From contig NZ_JRMB01000002.1 of NCBI RefSeq assembly GCF_000759445.1, positions 1,860,001-1,924,000 of the forward strand: a DNA stretch of 64,000 nt, in the 5' to 3' direction. The stretch is from Pseudomonas lutea (GTDB taxonomy: Bacteria > Pseudomonadota > Gammaproteobacteria > Pseudomonadales > Pseudomonadaceae). Below, one piece after another: positions 30,688 through 39,989 of this stretch (positions within the stretch are counted from its first letter, which is position 1; every line of letters begins with the position of its first letter). A model generated the notes under the pieces. That model searched no databases. It saw only the letters and a program-made list of their open reading frames with translations, and had not been told where the DNA came from. A program made the position numbers and the translations under genes.

Positions 30688-32307
30688 ATGTTCACGGCGA
30701 CGCCGCCCCTGCGCTCTTTCATTTACCGCCCATGGCTTCTGGCTTTATTGGCCGCGGTGCTGAGCGCGGCCGTCTTGCTGGTGGGCAGTTTTGGCCTGGC
30801 AATGCACCAGGCCCGGCAGGACGAGCGGGCGCAGATGAACGCCCAGGGCGAGCGATTTCTCGTCCGTCTGGAGCAGCTTTTCGGTCAGCTCAGGGCCGGG
30901 CTCGATCAACTGGAAGCTCAGCCTTTGCGAGGCTGCAGCCCCGAGATGATCGAGCAGTTAAGGCAGGTCAATTCCCGCTACCGCTTTATCTACGAAGTGG
31001 CGTATGTCACCGAGCGCCAGTTCTGCTCAAGCTGGACCCGTCAAAGCCTGATCGGCAAAGCAAGACCTGCGGACATTCGCGGCCCCACCTACGACTATTG
31101 GTTGAACACTTCAACGCAGCCTGACGATAACCTCGCTTCACTGATGCTGGGTCGTGGAGATTTTCGAGTATCGACCTCCCGCGGGCACCTCACGGACGTG
31201 GTCGATTTACCCGCAGGGGGCAGCCTGGTCGTTTTACTCGACCATGGCACCAAAGCGGTCCCAGTCCTGGGACCTGCTCAAAAATGGCCTCCTACCCCGG
31301 ACTGGGCTCCCAACTCTGACGCAACGTTGATGACGACCCAGGACAAGCTCGTCTACCGGATGCCGACTCAAAGCCCCGAATATCAGCTCGTTCTGATTAC
31401 CCCGCGCAGTGGCCTGCAACAGAAGATCACCGGCGCGTGGTGGCTGTTGGTGCCCACGAGCCTGCTGATTTCCCTGTGCATCGGGATTCTCGTCCTGCAA
31501 CTGGTGCGTCAGCGGCAGTCGTTGGGCGGCGAGCTGCATGGCGCGCTGCGTCGAGGCGAGCTGAAGGTTTTGTATCAGCCAATATTCGATCTCAACACCC
31601 GGCTGTGCGTTGGCGCTGAAGCGCTGGTGCGCTGGCGCAGACCCGACGGTACGCTGACCAGCCCCGACCTGTTCATTCCGCTGGCGGAGAACACCGGGCA
31701 GATCCGTCAAATCACCGACTTCGTCCTGCAGCAGCTGCTTGAGCAGTTGGGGCACCTGTTGCGGGCAAACCCCCATTTGTACGTGTCAGTGAATCTGGCC
31801 GCCTGTGATGTCATCGCCCCTCGCATCGGCAGGGTTACCGCCAAGCTCCTTGCGCTGCACCGTGTGGCACCGCGACAGATCGCATTTGAAGTGACCGAGC
31901 GCGGCCTCGTGGATGTCGTCGTTGCGCGTAATCATCTGCAAGCGTTACGCGACCGGGGGCACCAAGTGCTCATCGATGACTTTGGAACCGGTTACTGCAG
32001 TCTGGCCTACCTGCAAACCCTGCCGGTGGACTGCCTGAAGATCGACAAGGCATTCATCGACGCGCTGGGCCACGATGCAGCCAGCAGCGGCGTGGCACCC
32101 CACATCATCCGCATGGCTCATGCGCTGCAACTGAAGGTGATCGCCGAGGGCATCGAATTCGAGTCTCAGGCGCTGCTGCTCAAGAGCGAAGGGGTGATTT
32201 ATGGCCAGGGCTGGCTGTTTGCACGACCATTGACCGCGACCAAGTTCATCGAGTTGGTGATTGGTGGCAGGCGCAGCGGCGGCCGCCGTACGGATGATGT
32301 GGCCTAG
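30688..32307 (+). CDS. CSS-motif EAL-domain c-di-GMP phosphodiesterase
   Basis: 539 residues from ATG 30688. Two membrane helices (residues about 15-38 and 245-270) bracket a periplasmic CSS domain, whose cysteine and CSSW motif (QFCSSWTRQ) can form the redox-sensitive disulfide that controls such enzymes through DsbA. The EAL domain is complete: EALVRW (311-316), NLAACDV, FEVTERG, DDFGTGY, KIDKAFID and EGIEFE, so it should hydrolyse c-di-GMP. I do not recall this gene between ampDh2 and kinB in PAO1. It is convergent with kinB, 15 bp apart. Confidence 0.92.
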   Translation: MFTATPPLRSFIYRPWLLALLAAVLSAAVLLVGSFGLAMHQARQDERAQMNAQGERFLVRLEQLFGQLRAGLDQLEAQPLRGCSPEMIEQLRQVNSRYRFIYEVAYVTERQFCSSWTRQSLIGKARPADIRGPTYDYWLNTSTQPDDNLASLMLGRGDFRVSTSRGHLTDVVDLPAGGSLVVLLDHGTKAVPVLGPAQKWPPTPDWAPNSDATLMTTQDKLVYRMPTQSPEYQLVLITPRSGLQQKITGAWWLLVPTSLLISLCIGILVLQLVRQRQSLGGELHGALRRGELKVLYQPIFDLNTRLCVGAEALVRWRRPDGTLTSPDLFIPLAENTGQIRQITDFVLQQLLEQLGHLLRANPHLYVSVNLAACDVIAPRIGRVTAKLLALHRVAPRQIAFEVTERGLVDVVVARNHLQALRDRGHQVLIDDFGTGYCSLAYLQTLPVDCLKIDKAFIDALGHDAASSGVAPHIIRMAHALQLKVIAEGIEFESQALLLKSEGVIYGQGWLFARPLTATKFIELVIGGRRSGGRRTDDVA

Positions 32308-32322
32308 GCCTTCAAGTAGGCG

Positions 32323-34110
32323 TTAAAGCGGTAGCGCCATATAGAACTGCGTGCCCTGCCCAGGCCGTGAATAGACGCCCATCCGTCCGCCGTGCAACTG
32401 GACGATCTCCTTGCATAGCGCCAGCCCCAGCCCTGCACCGCCTTTTTTGCGTCCCACTTGTACAAACGGCTCGAAAATGCGCGCTTGCTGGCCGTAAGCG
32501 ATGCCCTCGCCGTTGTCTTCCACGCTAATGATCAACCGTTCACCGTGCCGCCTGGCCTGCAGACGAATCAGGCCGGACTTGGGCGTGTGGCGCAGTGCGT
32601 TGTCGAGCAGATTGTCGAGTACTCGGTCTAGCTGCGCTTTGTCCGCTTGTACTCGTGGCAACGGTTCCTGGGTTTCCAACAGCACCATCACGTCTTGGTC
32701 GTGGGCGGTATCAGCGAAACGCTGACGTGCCGCTTCGAGCAATTCCCCGATATCGCAGGGCTCCAGCGTCAGCTTTTGCAGGCCGTTCTGGTAGCGCGAG
32801 AAATTGAGCAGGTCGTTGATCAGTTGCATCAGGCGCTGCATTTCTTCATTGACCGTGTCGAGCAGGTCTTTCTCCCGAGAATCCGGGGCGAAATGTACGC
32901 GCTCTTGCAGCAGACCGAAGGCCATGTGCATGCCGGTGACGGGCGTGCGCAGCTCATGGGAAGCGCGCAATACAAACTCGCTGCGAACCCGCTCAAACGC
33001 TCGTTGCTCAGTGACGTCATGCAGCACCATGACCGCGCCAACGATGTGACCCTTGGTATGGCTGACCGGCGTGAGGCTATACGTCAGCAACCGCGTTTCG
33101 CCATCGATCTCGATTGAAAGATCATCGGGCGCGCGCTCCAGAGTCCCGCCGCGTAATACCAGATACAGCTGTTCGTCCAGCTCCGGGCGCTGCAGCGCTT
33201 CGCCCAGGCCTTGACCCAGCCGGCTTTCTTCCCAGCCTAACTGACGCTGCGCGACGGGGTTAAGGTGTTCGAGACGCCCTTGGCGGTCAATCATCAGCAA
33301 CCCGTCATCGATGCTGTCCAGGACCGCCTGCAAACGCTGCTGGCCGGCAAGCAGTTCATCGACATTGGTTTTCTGGTGCTGACGCAGTGCGTCGGCCATC
33401 ATCCCGAATCGGTGGGTGAGCAGGTTCATTTCTGCTGACGATGAGGTAGGAAGCGCGACATCGAAATCCCCTTGGGCGATCCGGTCCGCCGCCTTGGCCA
33501 GTTGCTCGATGGGCCCACCGAAACGCCGGGCAATGCCATGGGCCGTAATGAAGCCGATCACCAGCACTGCCAGGCCAACCAGGCCCAGTAACGCGGCCAC
33601 CCACAGTGCCCGCGACCTTGAGGCGCTCTCGGCCTGGCTGATGTTCTCAAGCGCCTGACGGTGGGCGTCGAGCAGCCCGTTGCGCAGCACATTGAACGCT
33701 TCCGTTACGGACTGATCGTCGCGTATGGCGTCTGCACGTTCGCTGGATTGAGTGATTGTCTCGATAAACCGGGCGTAATTCACCCGCGCCGTTTCGAACC
33801 CGCTTGGAACGCCCGTCTGCTGATCATGCTCGATCCCTTGATCAAGCAGGCTCTGGAACTGCTGCTGGTTGCGCTGCAGCTCGGCCTGATCGGGATTGTC
33901 CTTGAGCATCATGACCAGTTGGTCACCCAGGTTTTGTCGCAGCCTCAGGCCGATATCGAGGGTGATGAAGTTGTGCCGAATTGAGGATTCCTGAGATTTA
34001 GCCATTTGCATGACACTGACCAGCCCTAACACCAACCCCAGCAGGGCGACGGTGATGAGTGCCGATATGCTCAGAAAGAGCCGGGTGCGCAACTTCATCG
34101 CAAACATCAT
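32323..34110 (-). CDS. kinB: Alginate sensor histidine kinase KinB
   Basis: 595 residues from ATG 34110 (ACAGGGC ribosome site; 34098 is also possible). Two membrane helices around residues 10-35 and 165-190 enclose a periplasmic sensor; then HAMP, a PAS domain, and HisKA with ASHELRTP (His385). The HATPase has NLLDNALRHTP, DNGEGI and GAGLGLALC. It is the partner and phosphatase of AlgB in the alginate system. Ten bases separate it from algB. Confidence 0.95.
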   Translation of the reverse strand: MMFAMKLRTRLFLSISALITVALLGLVLGLVSVMQMAKSQESSIRHNFITLDIGLRLRQNLGDQLVMMLKDNPDQAELQRNQQQFQSLLDQGIEHDQQTGVPSGFETARVNYARFIETITQSSERADAIRDDQSVTEAFNVLRNGLLDAHRQALENISQAESASRSRALWVAALLGLVGLAVLVIGFITAHGIARRFGGPIEQLAKAADRIAQGDFDVALPTSSSAEMNLLTHRFGMMADALRQHQKTNVDELLAGQQRLQAVLDSIDDGLLMIDRQGRLEHLNPVAQRQLGWEESRLGQGLGEALQRPELDEQLYLVLRGGTLERAPDDLSIEIDGETRLLTYSLTPVSHTKGHIVGAVMVLHDVTEQRAFERVRSEFVLRASHELRTPVTGMHMAFGLLQERVHFAPDSREKDLLDTVNEEMQRLMQLINDLLNFSRYQNGLQKLTLEPCDIGELLEAARQRFADTAHDQDVMVLLETQEPLPRVQADKAQLDRVLDNLLDNALRHTPKSGLIRLQARRHGERLIISVEDNGEGIAYGQQARIFEPFVQVGRKKGGAGLGLALCKEIVQLHGGRMGVYSRPGQGTQFYMALPL

Positions 34111-34120
34111 CGACGCCCTG

Positions 34121-35467
34121 TCACAGGTTGTATTGCTTGCGTTTGCGATACAGCGTCGAGGCATCGATGCCTAACGTGCGTGCCGCCTGATCCAGGGTGT
34201 CGCTCGTGGCCAGCACCGCGCCAATGTGGGCTTTTTCCAGCTCATCCAGACTCAAGGCGGCGCCAACGCGCGGGGCGTTGTTCACAGGCTGTTCGGCCAT
34301 ACCCAGATGGGTGATCTCGACTTTTTCCTGAGGGCAGATAATGCTCGCCCGCTCAATCACGTTTCGCAGCTCGCGAATGTTTCCGGGCCAGCGATAGTTG
34401 AGCAAGGCACTGCGCGCCTGCTCGCTGAACCCGCGTGCGGGACGGCTGTACTCCTTGACGAAACGGGCCAGAAAACGATCGGCCAGCGTCAGAATGTCTT
34501 CACTTCGCTCGCGCAAGGGAGGCAAGTTCAAGGTGATCACGTTCAGGCGATACAGCAAATCCTCACGAAAACGCCCTTCGCGAACCATGTCTTCCAGGTT
34601 GAGGTTGGTTGCCGCCAGAATTCGCACATCAGCGCGTCGAGTGACCGGGTCGCCGACGCGCTCGTATTCCTTGTCCTGAATAAAACGCAGCAGCTTTGGC
34701 TGCAAGGTCAGCGGGAAATCGCCGATTTCGTCCAGAAACAACGTCCCGCCGTCCGCCTGATTTACCCTGCCGAGGGTGCTCTCGCTGGCGCCGGTGAACG
34801 CGCCGCGGCTATGACCGAACAGCTCGCTTTCCATCAGCTCGGCGGTCAGAGACGGGCAGTTGATGGTCACGCAGGCCTTTTTGGCGCGCTTGCTCCAACC
34901 GTGGATGGCCCGTGCCAGCTCACCCTTGCCGGTACCGGACTCGCCAAGGATGAGAATATTGGCGTCTGTGTTCGCCACCTGACGTGCTGTTTCCAGAATC
35001 GCCATCATCGACGGGCTGTGGGAATCCAGGCCATCCTTCGGTTTGCGAACTTCACCCTCAAGCGCTTCGAGTCGAGCGGACAGCTGGCGAACTTCGAGTT
35101 GTTTGGCGGTGGCCAGACGCAACTGATCCGGGCTGCAAGGCTTGACCAGATAATCAGCCGCGCCTGCCTGAATGGCGTCCACTGCGGTGTCGACAGCGGA
35201 GTGCGCCGTAACGATCACAACCCGCATCCATGGCGCCTGTACGCGCATCTGCGCCAGGACATCCAGCCCATTGTCCTCGCCCAGACGCAGGTCCAGAAAA
35301 CACACATCGAACACCTGACGCTGCAGTAGCGCCTCTGCCTGCGCCGCACTGTTGGCAGTGGCTACGCTGTAGCCTTCATCTTCCAGGCAATAACGGAAGG
35401 TGCGAAGGATGGCGGATTCATCATCCACAAGCAGAATACGGCCCTGATTCTCAGCGGCTGCTTCCAT
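34121..35467 (-). CDS. algB: Alginate response regulator AlgB (NtrC family)
   Basis: 448 residues from ATG 35467 with GAGGAG 15 bases upstream. Receiver domain with Asp59 (CFLDLRLGED), AAA+ domain with Walker A GESGTGKGE and the sigma-54 contact loop RGAFTGAS, and a Fis-type HTH (TLGIDASTLYRKRKQY). AlgB activates alginate biosynthesis and represses virulence genes in P. aeruginosa, and it can act without phosphorylation by KinB. First gene of algB-kinB. Confidence 0.95.
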   Translation of the reverse strand: MEAAAENQGRILLVDDESAILRTFRYCLEDEGYSVATANSAAQAEALLQRQVFDVCFLDLRLGEDNGLDVLAQMRVQAPWMRVVIVTAHSAVDTAVDAIQAGAADYLVKPCSPDQLRLATAKQLEVRQLSARLEALEGEVRKPKDGLDSHSPSMMAILETARQVANTDANILILGESGTGKGELARAIHGWSKRAKKACVTINCPSLTAELMESELFGHSRGAFTGASESTLGRVNQADGGTLFLDEIGDFPLTLQPKLLRFIQDKEYERVGDPVTRRADVRILAATNLNLEDMVREGRFREDLLYRLNVITLNLPPLRERSEDILTLADRFLARFVKEYSRPARGFSEQARSALLNYRWPGNIRELRNVIERASIICPQEKVEITHLGMAEQPVNNAPRVGAALSLDELEKAHIGAVLATSDTLDQAARTLGIDASTLYRKRKQYNL

Positions 35468-35659
35468 TTTTCCTACGCTCCTCAATGAATAGTCTGTGTT
35501 AGTCCCGGAAAGATCGGGCAAGTTGCATGGTTCATTCTGATTGATTCTTTGCGCTGGATGATAGCGATCTTCTTAAAAACCTGAGTTGCTGATCCGCACC
35601 CCGACCCTGCTCAGACGCTGGTCAGGTCTCCCAGAGGCTGATCAGAGGTATTCAATAGA

Positions 35660-35691
35660 GAACGTCTGGACAAATGACCAGTCTGTCCAGA
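35660..35691 (+). promoter_or_regulatory. AlgU-like promoter with overlapping inverted repeat
   Basis: GAACGT, 16 bases, TCTGT (35660-35686) differs from the AlgU consensus by one base in each box. A perfect 8-bp inverted repeat TCTGGACA / TGTCCAGA (35665-35672 and 35684-35691) covers the spacer and the -10 box like an operator. It lies 33 bp before the BON-protein start. Predicted from sequence only. Confidence 0.5.
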
Positions 35692-35723
35692 GGTACCTTT
35701 TTGCAATTGCCCGGAGACCCCCC

Positions 35724-36578
35724 ATGCCCCCACTGAAGAAAATCACCCTGGCCCTCGCCGCCGCAGGGTTGCTCGGACTGGCGCCGGTCATGGCACAAGC
35801 TGCCGCCGCCGATGTGCAAACCCAACTGGCCGAAGCGCGTCAGGAAGGCTCGATCTGGACGGCCTTCGCGCTGAATCGCCATTTGAGTCCATTCAAGATC
35901 AGCGTCGATGTCGAGCAAGGCACCGCAATTCTCAAGGGCAAGGTCGAAAACCAGGTGGACAAGGATCTGGCTGCGCAAATTGCAGGTGATATTCAAGGCA
36001 TCAACAAAGTCGACAATCAGCTGGAGATTGATCCGCAAGTGGCGGCCGACCCTGGCACTAAAGCCACCATGGCCCAGCGATTTGATGACGCTACGCTTAC
36101 GGCCACCATCAAATCCAAACTGCTCTGGAACAGCGTAACGGAAGCTCTGAATATCGACGTGAGCGCGGCTCAAGGCGTGGTTACGCTCAAAGGCCAGGCC
36201 AAGGATGCGGATGCCAAGCAACTGGCCGGGAGCCTCGCCACGAACACCGACGGTGTGACTGAGGTTAACAACCTCATCAGTGTCAGTGCCCGTGATACCC
36301 AGGCGATCAAGGAGCAGAGCGAACTGCAGGCCAGTAGCGTCCGGGAGGAATTCAGTGACGCGTGGATTACCAGCAAGGTGAAATCCAGCCTTATATATAG
36401 CCGCACTCTTGACGGCTTGAACATCAAGGTCGAGACCAGGAATGGCGTTGTGACGCTCGACGGCGTTGTCGCTAATTACGCCGAGAAGGAGCTAGCTGTG
36501 GAGATTGCACGCAACATTCGCGGGGTTAAGGGTGTTGACGCCGACACGCTGCGCGTTACCGCGCGAAGTGCAGGCTAG
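35724..36578 (+). CDS. Triple BON-domain periplasmic protein (OsmY-like)
   Basis: 284 residues from ATG 35724 (CCGGAGA upstream), with a clear signal peptide ending VMAQAAA. Three BON domains follow, at roughly residues 35-105, 115-180 and 210-280; each has the pattern of a strand with V.L.G.V followed by an alpha-helix and a V.N.L strand. BON proteins of this type are osmotically induced and bind membranes. Divergent from algB with a 256-bp gap. Confidence 0.9.
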   Translation: MPPLKKITLALAAAGLLGLAPVMAQAAAADVQTQLAEARQEGSIWTAFALNRHLSPFKISVDVEQGTAILKGKVENQVDKDLAAQIAGDIQGINKVDNQLEIDPQVAADPGTKATMAQRFDDATLTATIKSKLLWNSVTEALNIDVSAAQGVVTLKGQAKDADAKQLAGSLATNTDGVTEVNNLISVSARDTQAIKEQSELQASSVREEFSDAWITSKVKSSLIYSRTLDGLNIKVETRNGVVTLDGVVANYAEKELAVEIARNIRGVKGVDADTLRVTARSAG

Positions 36579-36774
36579 AGCGTCGAACAAGCGCAAACGG
36601 CGGGTGCGACAATCGAAATTCGATGCTGATTGAATTCGTGATGCCACCCGCTGTCAGCTTATTCGTGCATTCCGCACGATGGCAAATGTTCAATCGTGCA
36701 GCTTGCGTGCAGCGCCAGGTTTTCTGCTATTCATAACTTATTGATTTTCAAGGATTTATCGGTACTTAAAAAGC

Positions 36775-36790
36775 TGGCACACGCCGTGCA
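36775..36790 (+). promoter_or_regulatory. Sigma-54 promoter (-24/-12)
   Basis: TGGCAC-ACGCCG-TGCA places GG and GC exactly 10 bases apart and differs from TGGCACGN4TTGCA at two or fewer informative positions. It lies 59 bp before the ATG at 36849, putting the transcription start near 36801. Its activator is unknown; AlgB, a GAFTGA protein, is encoded 1.3 kb away. Confidence 0.7.
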
Positions 36791-36848
36791 ATGTTCTTGG
36801 TAACACGGGCCGGACAGATGGCCGACAAGATTGCCAGGAGTCAGCTGA

Positions 36849-37133
36849 ATGAACGTTCAACATCTCGCCAACAAACTGCGTATCTCCCCTATGCACGTGC
36901 AGCAGGGTTTGTTTGCCAGCTTGGCGCTGATGATCACGCTTATCGTCGTTCAGCAATTCAATCACTGGAATCAAAATCAAGAAGTGACTCAGGCTCATTA
37001 TTCCCACGCTCATGCTGCGCCTTTTGCAGAGGCCAGCGCGTTGAAAGCGTCGGATGTTGCGCTGAGTCTCCAAGTTGATGACGCGGCCGCGAGTAACGAC
37101 GAAGCGCCACGTCAGCAGAGCTGGGTTTTCTGA
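36849..37133 (+). CDS. Small membrane-anchored protein of unknown function
   Basis: 94 residues with a good ribosome site (AGGAG, 36836-36840) and one membrane helix (about residues 20-37), leaving a short N-terminal tail and a 55-residue C-terminal domain that is His/Ala-rich then acidic. I do not recognise a family. It is the first gene after the sigma-54-type promoter, followed by DUF1328 (88 bp) and the Ivy gene, so probably part of one transcript. Confidence 0.7.
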   Translation: MNVQHLANKLRISPMHVQQGLFASLALMITLIVVQQFNHWNQNQEVTQAHYSHAHAAPFAEASALKASDVALSLQVDDAAASNDEAPRQQSWVF

Positions 37134-37209
37134 TCCTCAGGGTCGAAGACGCGATCTACCCCGAGGGTCATACCGACGCCTCGACGTAGCAAGAAAATCA
37201 ATAAACTGA

Positions 37210-37386
<177 letters not shown>

Positions 37387-37388
37387 GT

Positions 37389-37856
37389 ATGGGCTCCAAG
37401 CACTTCCATGCACTGGCACTGGCGCTCCTTGCGAGCGCCAGCGTTACAGCTTGGGCCGCTAACGACGGGCAGTCCCGGGTCAATGAGCTGTTAAGCGCTG
37501 ACCCTGACTACCGCGAAACGTGGTCGAGTGTGGTCAAGAAAGAAGAGCGGTTACCCGATTGGGTTATCAACCTCTCTGGCGCCTCAGAGCAGATGAACGC
37601 TGTTACGGAAGACGGTGACAAGTATCTGGTGGGGCCGCTTTGCGAAACCAAAGAAACCTGCATCAACAAACGGCTCATCGTGGCGTTCAGCCTCGATAAA
37701 TCCCACGCATACGCGATGTTGGTAGAAGTGCCTGCAGGACTCCCTGCAGACAAATCGCCTACGCGTCATGCGGACTACCGCTTCCTGGGTAAACCGGATG
37801 AGGGTATGCAAGGGCTTTTGAAAGAGCAGCTCAAAAAAGATCCGAACTGGTACTGA
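37389..37856 (+). CDS. Ivy-family c-type lysozyme inhibitor
   Basis: 155 residues with a signal peptide (ends TAWA-A). The protein has the Ivy loop arrangement: a conserved Cys-X5-Cys (CETKETC) between two beta strands, then a DKSHAYAMLVEVP strand. Ivy proteins sit in the periplasm and plug the lysozyme active site, which protects against host lysozyme. PAO1 carries a homologue near algB (PA5481). Confidence 0.85.
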   Translation: MGSKHFHALALALLASASVTAWAANDGQSRVNELLSADPDYRETWSSVVKKEERLPDWVINLSGASEQMNAVTEDGDKYLVGPLCETKETCINKRLIVAFSLDKSHAYAMLVEVPAGLPADKSPTRHADYRFLGKPDEGMQGLLKEQLKKDPNWY

Positions 37857-38560
37857 TTCGAATGATGGAAGACCTGTAAATACCGGTTTTCCTGATAGAC
37901 GCGCAGCCCGAAGACGGTGCGCGTATGACCAAGGGGTCGGGGCGTTTTGATCAATGGAGTGATTGAAGCGGCCTAGGTGTACAGGGAGTACTCCCATTCG
38001 TGGGCCGGGTCAGGCAAGCCGCAACGCAAGTCCATCGTCCGATACGGCCTGAGCTCGTATCCGACAGTGGACTTGTGAGGCGCAAATTCGTCGCTGTCAC
38101 CTTCCGCTCCCCTCCAAGTCTCCTCGCTCTCAAGTCCTACAACGCCCATTCCTGCGTCCTACGACCGTACATCGCGTCAAAATCGGTCTCTATAGACGCC
38201 ACGTCTGCCATAGATGACCAATCCGTCACCTGTTTTCGCAGCTGAAGTCTTACGCTGCAGACGCCGGCGTAGCCGCCTCTGAGCCCTTTAACTGAATCTG
38301 CAATTGGACTGTTAGCGCGGCCATACTGCTAAGTCATTGATTTACATCATGCCGATTCGGCATAGGGTAGTCGTTTACGGCATTAGACGATGCCAGTCGG
38401 CGTGGGAATAGTTGCGCCTTTTTCGCCTGCTCAGAGCTCGGATGCTCAACTGCGGCTATCCCACTGGACAGCTCCAACGGCAAATGCGGCGTCAGCTGGA
38501 TAAACATTCATGACGACGCATGGTTGGAGGATGTCCCGGCAACGACAACAAGGTAATGAC
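37857..38560. other. 704-bp gene-free region before gltP
   Basis: No convincing gene. There is an imperfect hairpin after the Ivy gene (ACGCGCA / TGCGCGT, 37899-37905 and 37918-37924). Near gltP there are two palindromes: ATGCCGA-T-TCGGCAT (38349-38363) and GGCAT-N6-ATGCC at about 38381-38397. These look like operator half-sites for gltP. Base composition is more mixed than in the flanking genes, and open frames here are short. Confidence 0.5.
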
Positions 38561-39892
38561 ATGAAGAAGGCAAAGCTGAGCCTCGCCTGGCAGATCCTCA
38601 TTGGCCTGGTTCTAGGAATCGCCATCGGCGCCCTCCTCAACCATTTCAGCACCGAGAAGGCCTGGTGGATCAGTAATATCCTGCAGCCGGCGGGTGATAT
38701 CTTCATCCGGCTGATCAAGATGATCGTTATCCCTATCGTGATCTCGTCCCTGGTGGTGGGCATTGCAGGTGTCGGCGATGCGAAAAAACTGGGACGCATC
38801 GGTCTGAAGACCATCCTCTATTTCGAAGTCGTTACCACGATCGCCATCGTCGTAGGCTTGGGGCTGGCCAATGTATTCCATCCCGGCACAGGGATCGACA
38901 TGAGCACGCTGGGAACCGTGGATATTTCCCAGTACCAGAAAACCACTGCAGAAGTGCAGCATGACCATGCCTTTGTTGCGACCATCCTCAACCTGATCCC
39001 CTCGAACATATTCGCGGCCGTCGCGCGTGGGGACATGCTGCCGATCATCTTCTTCTCTGTGTTCTTCGGGCTGGGCCTGTCGAGCCTGAATGCGGAAGTG
39101 CGCGACCCATTGGTGAAGGTGTTCCAGGGCGTCTCGGAAACCATGTTCAAGGTCACGCACATGATCATGAACTACGCGCCAATTGGCGTATTTGCGCTGA
39201 TCGCTGTAACAGTCGCCAACTTCGGCTTCGCCTCGCTGCTGCCATTGGCCAAGCTGGTGATCCTGGTTTACGTTGCGATCGCCTTTTTCGCTTTTGTGGT
39301 GCTTGGCCTGATCGCACGCCTGTTTGGCTTTTCGGTGCTTAAGCTCATGCGCATCTTCAAGGATGAGCTGGTCCTGGCCTATTCCACCGCCAGTTCCGAA
39401 ACCGTGTTGCCACGTGTGATCGAGAAGATGGAAGCCTATGGCGCTCCCAAGGCCATCAGCAGCTTTGTAGTGCCGACTGGATACTCCTTCAACCTCGACG
39501 GATCGACGCTGTATCAGAGCATCGCCGCGCTGTTCATCGCGCAGCTATACGGCATCGACCTGTCGATCGGCCAGCAGCTGATGCTTGTTCTGACCTTGAT
39601 GGTGACCTCCAAGGGCATCGCCGGCGTGCCGGGCGTGTCGTTTGTGGTGCTTTTGGCGACCCTGGGCAGCGTTGGCATCCCGCTGGAAGGACTGGCGTTC
39701 ATTGCCGGCGTCGACCGGATCATGGACATGGCCCGTACGGCGCTCAACGTGATCGGCAACGCACTTGCCGTTCTGGTGATCTCCCGCTGGGAGGGCATGT
39801 ATGACGACGCCAAGGGCGAACGCTACTGGAACTCGTTGCCGCACTGGCGCAGCAAAGAGCCGCTGCCTGCAGGGCAATCAACTCTGGACTGA
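38561..39892 (+). CDS. gltP: Glutamate/aspartate:proton symporter GltP (DAACS family)
   Basis: 443 residues from ATG 38561. Eight membrane helices plus two reentrant loops; family motifs are the serine-rich STASSETVLPRV hairpin, the NLDGSTLY (NMDGT-type) motif and the GVPGVSFVVLLATL loop. Inner-membrane uptake of dicarboxylic amino acids. Matches the position of gltP (PA5479) in PAO1. A terminator follows. Confidence 0.93.
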   Translation: MKKAKLSLAWQILIGLVLGIAIGALLNHFSTEKAWWISNILQPAGDIFIRLIKMIVIPIVISSLVVGIAGVGDAKKLGRIGLKTILYFEVVTTIAIVVGLGLANVFHPGTGIDMSTLGTVDISQYQKTTAEVQHDHAFVATILNLIPSNIFAAVARGDMLPIIFFSVFFGLGLSSLNAEVRDPLVKVFQGVSETMFKVTHMIMNYAPIGVFALIAVTVANFGFASLLPLAKLVILVYVAIAFFAFVVLGLIARLFGFSVLKLMRIFKDELVLAYSTASSETVLPRVIEKMEAYGAPKAISSFVVPTGYSFNLDGSTLYQSIAALFIAQLYGIDLSIGQQLMLVLTLMVTSKGIAGVPGVSFVVLLATLGSVGIPLEGLAFIAGVDRIMDMARTALNVIGNALAVLVISRWEGMYDDAKGERYWNSLPHWRSKEPLPAGQSTLD

Positions 39893-39910
39893 GTGCTGCA
39901 TAGCCTGAAT

Positions 39911-39950
39911 CAACAAACCCTGGCCACCGCCGGGGTTTGTTGTTTCTTCC
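39911..39950 (+). terminator. Rho-independent terminator after gltP
   Basis: CAACAAACCC and GGGTTTGTTG are perfect 10-bp arms around an 11-base GC loop, followed by TTTCTT. It separates gltP from the next gene. Confidence 0.85.
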
Positions 39951-39989
39951 CCCGCCGTTATCATCGCCGCATCTTGCGAGGGGATTTGT

